64,000 nucleotides of DNA, taken from NCBI RefSeq assembly GCF_037201975.1, contig NZ_CP147520.1, positions 3,534,001-3,598,000 on the forward strand, read 5' to 3'. The stretch comes from Streptomyces sp. TG1A-60 (GTDB lineage Bacteria; Actinomycetota; Actinomycetes; Streptomycetales; Streptomycetaceae). Both the position numbers and the translations under genes were made by a program. The notes beneath the pieces are model-generated. The model saw only the letters and a program-made list of their open reading frames with translations, had not been told where the DNA came from and made no database searches. Below are positions 59,734 through 64,000 of the stretch, piece after piece (the first letter of the stretch is position 1; each line of letters opens with the position of its first letter).

Positions 59734-62081
59734 GGGGTGTTCCTCTGCACGGCGCGGACGACGTGCACCCGCGAGGCGCAGTCGAGCTTCTGCATCACGA
59801 CACGCAGGTGGTTGGTCACTGTCCACTCCGAGATACCCAGACGCCGGGCGATCTGCCGGTTGGTGAGCCCCTCGGCCACCAGCAAGGCGATCTCGTACTG
59901 CCGCGGTGTCAACTCGTACGGCAGGGCCTGTGCACCCGTGCGGGCCGGTGGCTCCGCGGCGGGCGGCGGCGCGAGGAGGGCGGCTGCCAACGCGTCGCAC
60001 AGCGAGATCTGCTCGGCGTCGCTGCGCAGCCGGCGTAGCAGGGCGGCATCTACGTTCCGCACGAGCCGCTCGGTGAGTACGTCCACGGTGGCCCTGTCGT
60101 CCGTGACGGTGCCGTACCGCAGCCGGATCGCCTCCGCGTAGGCCAGTAACCGCACCGCCGTGTAGCGCCGCTCCTCGTCGCCGCCCCCGCCGAGGGAGGT
60201 GACGGCCATGCTCTCCAGTGCCTCGGCCACCTGCTCCGGGTCCCCTGTTCCCATGAGCAGCCGCACCGCCTCCCGGGCGCTCTCGTACGCGTCCTGGTGC
60301 CGCCCGAGCACCCGCCGCACCCGGGCGAGCGCGGTGAGGAGGGAGGCCCGGAGGGCGGCGGGGGCCCCTCCGTTGGGGACATGCGCGTTGTCGGCCAGGT
60401 CCTGCAGGGCCTTCAACAGCGGCTGCTCGGCGTCCGGGTCGCCGTGGTCGGCCGCGAGGAGGGACTGGGCACGGCGGGCCACCGCGGCGGAATGACGGTC
60501 CACCCAGGTGCCGGGGCGCCGGACGGCCGAGTCGAGCAGGACGGCCGCGGCAGCCGACTCGCCGCGGCGGCGCAACAGTTCCCCGGTGAAGGCCGCTACC
60601 CGGACCTGCGCCGCGGAGGACTCTCCCGCGGCGGCGGCCGCCAGGTCGAGCACCCGCTCCGCCCGCCGGTGGTCCCCGTGCCCGAGCGCCCACCGCACCA
60701 CTGCGACCAGTGCCTCGACGGCGACCGGACGCTGCGCCTCGACGGCGTCGGCGGCATCCGCCGCGGCCCCCGTTCCGGCGTCGTCGGCCGTCCAGGCGAG
60801 GGCGGTCCGCTCGATCGTGTCCGCGGCCTCCGGGGCGAGCCGGTGTCGCAGAAGGGGCCCCTCCAGCGCGGTCAGCAGCCGCAGTACGCCGATGTGGTCT
60901 TCGCGCGTGGACAGGTGGCGGGTGGCCTTGAGGATGTCGGGCAGGCGGGGCGCGACGAGTTGGAGCACCTGGTCGACGGGGCGGCCCGCGTGCAGGGCGG
61001 TCGCCATGGTGTCGGCGAACGCGGCCCAGTGGGCGGCGTGCCGGTCCAGGACACCGCCCAGCTCCCGGGTGTCCCGGGCCAGTTCCGCGCGGTAGTGGCA
61101 GCGAGCCATGTGCGTGAGCCGGAACTCGGGGCCGCCGACTCTGCCGGGCGTGCTCAGCAGCAGGCTCTTGTGCACCAGTGACTCGATCCCGGCGACCGCG
61201 TCGGCGTGGTCGCGGCCGGTCATCCCCCGCACCGCCGCCAGGTCGACGTACGTCTCGAACACGGACAGGTCCCGCAGGAGCGCCCGGTCGCTGTCGCTCA
61301 GCACGTCGGCGGCCCACGTCAGCGCGCTGGAGAGGCTCCGGTGCCGCTCGGGTGTGTCGCGCGGCCGGTTCCTTCCGGGCAACTCGCCGCGGGTCAGGCG
61401 CTCCAGCAGGGCGCGGGGGCCCTCCATGCCGACGGCCTCCGCGACCATCTCGATGGCGAGGGGAATCCCGTCCAGCATCCGGCAGATGTCCGCCACGGCG
61501 AGGCCCGTCAGCCGGTTCTCGGCCGGGGCACCGTAGTACGGGCGCACACTGTCGGCGTAGATCGCTTCGGCGGGTGAGCCCTCGCCGGTCGGCAGGGGGC
61601 CGACGGGCAGGATCCGCTCGGCCCGGATGTCCAGCGGGACACGGCTGGTCAGCAGTATCCGTAACAGCGGGCAGGCTCGGAGCAGCTCGGAGACGTCCAG
61701 GGCGATGTCCGTAACCGCCCGGTCGCCGTTGTCCAGGACCAGCAACAGCCGCGTCACCCCCACGCGTTCGGCGGCCTCGCGCGCGGTACGGACGCCGAGC
61801 TGGGCCCAGACCGCCCCGCCGTCCTCCGCGTCGGCGAGGTCCGCCCACACCAGGGCCAGGTCGTGGGTGCGGGCCCGAGTACTCACGGCGGCGTGCGCCA
61901 AGTGGCTCTTGCCCACGCCCGCTGGTCCGGTGAGGGTGAGTTCGCGGGCCTGCCCGTGGTCCAGCCACCTCTGAATCAGGACCAGTTCGCGCTCACGGCC
62001 GCGCAGCTCACCGAAGCCGAGGTCTTCGGGCTCGTGCGTACGGGGCAGGGCGGCGAGGGCCTGCCGTTCAGTGACAAGCAT
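59730..62081 (-). CDS. LAL/LuxR-type regulator with AAA ATPase domain; two TTA codons
   Basis: The 783-residue protein has an N-terminal ATPase with Walker A GPAGVGKS (52-59) and RLLLVLDNGD as Walker B (111-120). Helical TPR-like repeats fill about 300-650. A C-terminal LuxR helix-turn-helix begins ELTPRQYEIALLVAEG, with GLTNRQIARRLGISEWTVTN. It probably activates the lipid cluster. Leu140 (61662-61664) and Leu645 (60147-60149) are TTA codons, so its translation should need the bldA tRNA and be late in growth. It is coupled to the PPTase gene and follows the thioesterase gene by 65 nt. Confidence 0.87.
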   Translation of the reverse strand: MLVTERQALAALPRTHEPEDLGFGELRGRERELVLIQRWLDHGQARELTLTGPAGVGKSHLAHAAVSTRARTHDLALVWADLADAEDGGAVWAQLGVRTAREAAERVGVTRLLLVLDNGDRAVTDIALDVSELLRACPLLRILLTSRVPLDIRAERILPVGPLPTGEGSPAEAIYADSVRPYYGAPAENRLTGLAVADICRMLDGIPLAIEMVAEAVGMEGPRALLERLTRGELPGRNRPRDTPERHRSLSSALTWAADVLSDSDRALLRDLSVFETYVDLAAVRGMTGRDHADAVAGIESLVHKSLLLSTPGRVGGPEFRLTHMARCHYRAELARDTRELGGVLDRHAAHWAAFADTMATALHAGRPVDQVLQLVAPRLPDILKATRHLSTREDHIGVLRLLTALEGPLLRHRLAPEAADTIERTALAWTADDAGTGAAADAADAVEAQRPVAVEALVAVVRWALGHGDHRRAERVLDLAAAAAGESSAAQVRVAAFTGELLRRRGESAAAAVLLDSAVRRPGTWVDRHSAAVARRAQSLLAADHGDPDAEQPLLKALQDLADNAHVPNGGAPAALRASLLTALARVRRVLGRHQDAYESAREAVRLLMGTGDPEQVAEALESMAVTSLGGGGDEERRYTAVRLLAYAEAIRLRYGTVTDDRATVDVLTERLVRNVDAALLRRLRSDAEQISLCDALAAALLAPPPAAEPPARTGAQALPYELTPRQYEIALLVAEGLTNRQIARRLGISEWTVTNHLRVVMQKLDCASRVHVVRAVQRNTP

Positions 62082-62146
62082 GCGGGTATGCCTCCCTGAT
62101 CACGATCCGGCTTCTTCTCTGGCATTTTCGTGAGGCCGTGCCACCA

Positions 62147-62956
62147 CTAGGACGGTACGGCGATGACGTACCGGGCCACGACCGCAGCCAACTGGCGCAG
62201 CAGCTCATCCGCGTGGGAGCGGATGAAGAAGTGCCCGCCGGGCATCGTCCGCAGCTCGCTGCCTCTGCCGCCGTGGGCCCGCCACGCGGCCATCTTGGGT
62301 AAGGGCACGAGATCGTCGTCCACACCGGTGAACAGGTGGAGCGGCACTCTCAGCGGCTCGACGTCCGCCGGGTCGGTCCAGCCCGAGCAGAGCCGGAGAT
62401 CGTCACGTACGAGCGGCATGTAGGCCGCGCGGAACCGGGGCCGCCGGGCCAATTCCCAGGAGATGCCGCCCAGTTCGGCCAGACGGGTGGCGAGCGTCTC
62501 GTCGTCGGCGTCCGGGTCCATGATCCGGTTCGGCGGGACGTGCGGCGCGCGGTGCGAGCTCAGCACGAGCGCGCGCGGCAGCGGAGCGCCCCGCCGTTGC
62601 CGGGCCAGTGTGAGGGCGTGCGCGATGAACGCGCCCATGCTGTGCCCGTAGAGGACGTACGGCTGGCAGAACGCGTCGTCCAGTTGCTCGTCCAGGTCGG
62701 CGACGAGGGCGTCGAGGTCAGTGAACCTCGGTTCGTGGGCCCGCTCCTCACGGCCGGGCAACCGGATCGGCAGGACCCGCACCCCGGCGTCGAGGGTGTC
62801 GAGCCGCTCCTGCCAGGAGGCGTAGAGGGAGGCCCCGCCGCCGGCACAGGGCAGACAGAAGAGGTCCAGCCCTGCTCCCGCGCGGGGTTCCGGTGACGTG
62901 GGCAGCGATTCCGGCGGCTGCGTCCGGTGCGGCGTGCTCGGCAGATACAGCGTCAT
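62147..62956 (-). CDS. Type II thioesterase; contains a TTA codon
   Basis: The 269-residue alpha/beta hydrolase of the TEII family has LFCLPCAGGGASLYASW (oxyanion region), the nucleophile Ser in YVLYGHSMGAFIAH, Asp in LFTGVDDDLVPL and His in MPGGHFFIRSH. It removes wrong or stalled acyl groups from carrier proteins, or could release the product. Leu219 is TTA (62300-62302). No PKS or NRPS is in the window, so its client is probably the ACP. The ATG at 62956 was chosen; a GTG one codon upstream is possible. Confidence 0.85.
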   Translation of the reverse strand: MTLYLPSTPHRTQPPESLPTSPEPRAGAGLDLFCLPCAGGGASLYASWQERLDTLDAGVRVLPIRLPGREERAHEPRFTDLDALVADLDEQLDDAFCQPYVLYGHSMGAFIAHALTLARQRRGAPLPRALVLSSHRAPHVPPNRIMDPDADDETLATRLAELGGISWELARRPRFRAAYMPLVRDDLRLCSGWTDPADVEPLRVPLHLFTGVDDDLVPLPKMAAWRAHGGRGSELRTMPGGHFFIRSHADELLRQLAAVVARYVIAVPS

Positions 62957-62977
62957 CACTGACGTGACCCGCGCGCC

Positions 62978-63394
62978 TCAGACCAACTGCCGGGCGGCGG
63001 CCGCGAGGTCGTAGTACAGCGTCGCGCCGACCAGCAACTCGCCGTCGAACTGCGAGAGCACCGCCACGGGCAGTTCCATCCGCTTGCCCTGGTTGGGGAT
63101 GTCCTGCCAGTCGGCGGCCTGGGTACCGCTGAAGCGGCCCTCCACGATGACCGCGTCGGCCGTGTGGTGGATCGACCTCAGCTCGTGCGCCAGGTCAGGG
63201 AAGGCGGCGAGCATGCCGTCGAAGTGACGGCGGATCACGTCGTCGCCGACCAGGGGCTGTCCCTCGAAGGGGACGATGCGACTCACACTCGTGCCGGGCC
63301 CGCCCCCCGACACCATACCGACGGCGTACCTGATGACCACGTCCTCGCGCCGCTTCCGCAGGCCGACGCAGGTCCCCCGCTGATCGATTTTCAT
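62978..63394 (-). CDS. SnoaL/NTF2-like protein
   Basis: The 138-residue protein is of the SnoaL-like polyketide cyclase/ketosteroid isomerase fold: RREDVVIRYAVGMVS, GDDVIRRHFDGMLAAFPDL, LRSIHHTADAVIVEGRFSG and GKRMELPVAVLSQF. It could cyclise or isomerise an intermediate. It is the most upstream gene of the TEII-LAL-PPTase group, 21 nt before the thioesterase gene. The ATG at 63394 has GGGGGAG 10 nt upstream. The longer upstream frame lacks family features. Confidence 0.75.
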   Translation of the reverse strand: MKIDQRGTCVGLRKRREDVVIRYAVGMVSGGGPGTSVSRIVPFEGQPLVGDDVIRRHFDGMLAAFPDLAHELRSIHHTADAVIVEGRFSGTQAADWQDIPNQGKRMELPVAVLSQFDGELLVGATLYYDLAAAARQLV

Positions 63395-63829
63395 CCCCGT
63401 GTGTCTCCCCCGTCGAGGCTGGAATGGAACCCAGCCGTGCACGCAACAATCCAAACCGTCCTCAGGTAGGGGCGTCCCTCCAGGGGGACGGCCGAATGTG
63501 CTGCCCCAGCGCCATCTGAAGCTGTCCCCCGGGAGCGCCGTGGACCGGAGCCCACCGTCTCGCCGTTCTGCGCACGATTGAACGCGGGGGCCTCCATTCA
63601 AGCAACAGCATTCTTGACCTTGGCTTGAAATACTCAATGCCCGCGAGGCTCGAAATGTCTGCCGGACGGCCACGGCCGGGATTCCGGATGCCCTCACAGT
63701 ACGTACCATTGGACCTTTGTCTGCGGACACAACGCGTCTCAGCATGCGTTCCGCTTGTATCGATCTACCAGCGGGCCCGTACACGACTACACCTCACCCC
63801 GCCGCCTTTTTGACCAGATCCGAACAGAC
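63395..63829. other. Upstream region of the SnoaL-TEII-LAL group; no gene supported
   Basis: About 435 bases of lower GC content with no convincing coding region. It must hold the promoter of the minus-strand group. I could not single out -35/-10 boxes with confidence. Confidence 0.5.
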
Positions 63830-64000
63830 ATGAACAGTAAGGACCACCAGGGACTACACCCTCCGCCCAAAACGGTCGTGTCCCAGGACGTGGTGTATGG
63901 GATCAAGCACTACGCGTTCCGGTTCGAGGCCCGTGCCGAACTGTGCGGAGGGCGGCAGCCCACGAAGCGTGCCGGTAGGGCGCGTTGGACACCCGATCGG
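63830..64000 (+). CDS. Possible gene start running off the right edge
   Basis: An ATG at 63830 opens 57 codons to the window end without a stop (beginning MNSKDHQGLHPPPKTVV). There is no clear ribosome site and no family was recognised. The last codons are Arg-rich. It may be a real partial gene or chance. Confidence 0.25.
   Translation, partial: MNSKDHQGLHPPPKTVVSQDVVYGIKHYAFRFEARAELCGGRQPTKRAGRARWTPDR

Overview
The window is high-GC DNA with strong third-position GC bias, many GTG starts, ATGA/GTGA stop-start overlaps, mycothiol-type enzymes, an AfsR/LAL-type regulator and rare TTA leucine codons. It is almost certainly a Streptomyces (or close relative) chromosome segment, mostly accessory and specialised-metabolism DNA. 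No rRNA, tRNA or CRISPR array was seen.

Layout. (1) 1-5860, minus: three genes of a Wadjet-type SMC plasmid-defence operon (jetA, jetB, jetC; jetD would lie off the left edge), with a tiny coupled ORF bridging jetA and jetB. (2) 5.9-10 kb: a secreted GH43 + ricin-B arabinan-degrading enzyme next to the remnant of a LacI regulator, flanked by two dead PIN-domain toxin fragments, then an SDR gene. (3) 10.1-22.4 kb, minus: an eleven-gene operon combining the complete 4-hydroxyphenylglycine pathway (prephenate dehydrogenase, 4-hydroxymandelate synthase, 4-hydroxymandelate oxidase, transaminase) with three different ATP-grasp ligases, an Fe/2OG dioxygenase, a luciferase-like monooxygenase, a flavin reductase and an exporter. 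There is no NRPS. I read it as an ATP-grasp-assembled hydroxyphenylglycine peptide cluster and did not recognise a known product. (4) 22.9-24.8 kb: recombinase-like remnants around a DUF3626 gene. (5) 24.8-35.8 kb: salicylate catabolism through salicylyl-CoA, gentisyl-CoA and gentisate (sdgABCD-like genes plus fumarylpyruvate hydrolase and maleylpyruvate isomerase), a PaaX-type regulator and an aromatic-acid transporter. An almost identical operator lies in both promoters. (6) 36-41 kb: truncated genes, a UPF0158 gene, an excisionase-like remnant, a vapBC pair and nested IS3-family elements. (7) 41-63.4 kb: a second probable biosynthetic cluster. The minus operon encodes ACP, a CFA-like methyltransferase, an FAD oxidase, two SDRs, an exporter, a desaturase, a fatty acyl-AMP ligase, a HisC-like aminotransferase and an acyl-CoA dehydrogenase. 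The divergent plus operon encodes a ThDP enzyme, an SRPBCC protein, an unusual KASIII and an FAD monooxygenase. PPTase, LAL regulator, type II thioesterase and SnoaL-like genes follow. No modular PKS or NRPS is present, so a lipid-derived product is likely.

Regulation: TTA codons occur in the prephenate dehydrogenase gene, in the LAL regulator gene (two) and in the thioesterase gene, suggesting bldA-dependent timing of both biosynthetic clusters. Several otherwise intact genes carry single-base deletions, two of them in or beside C-runs. These may be assembly errors rather than true pseudogenes.
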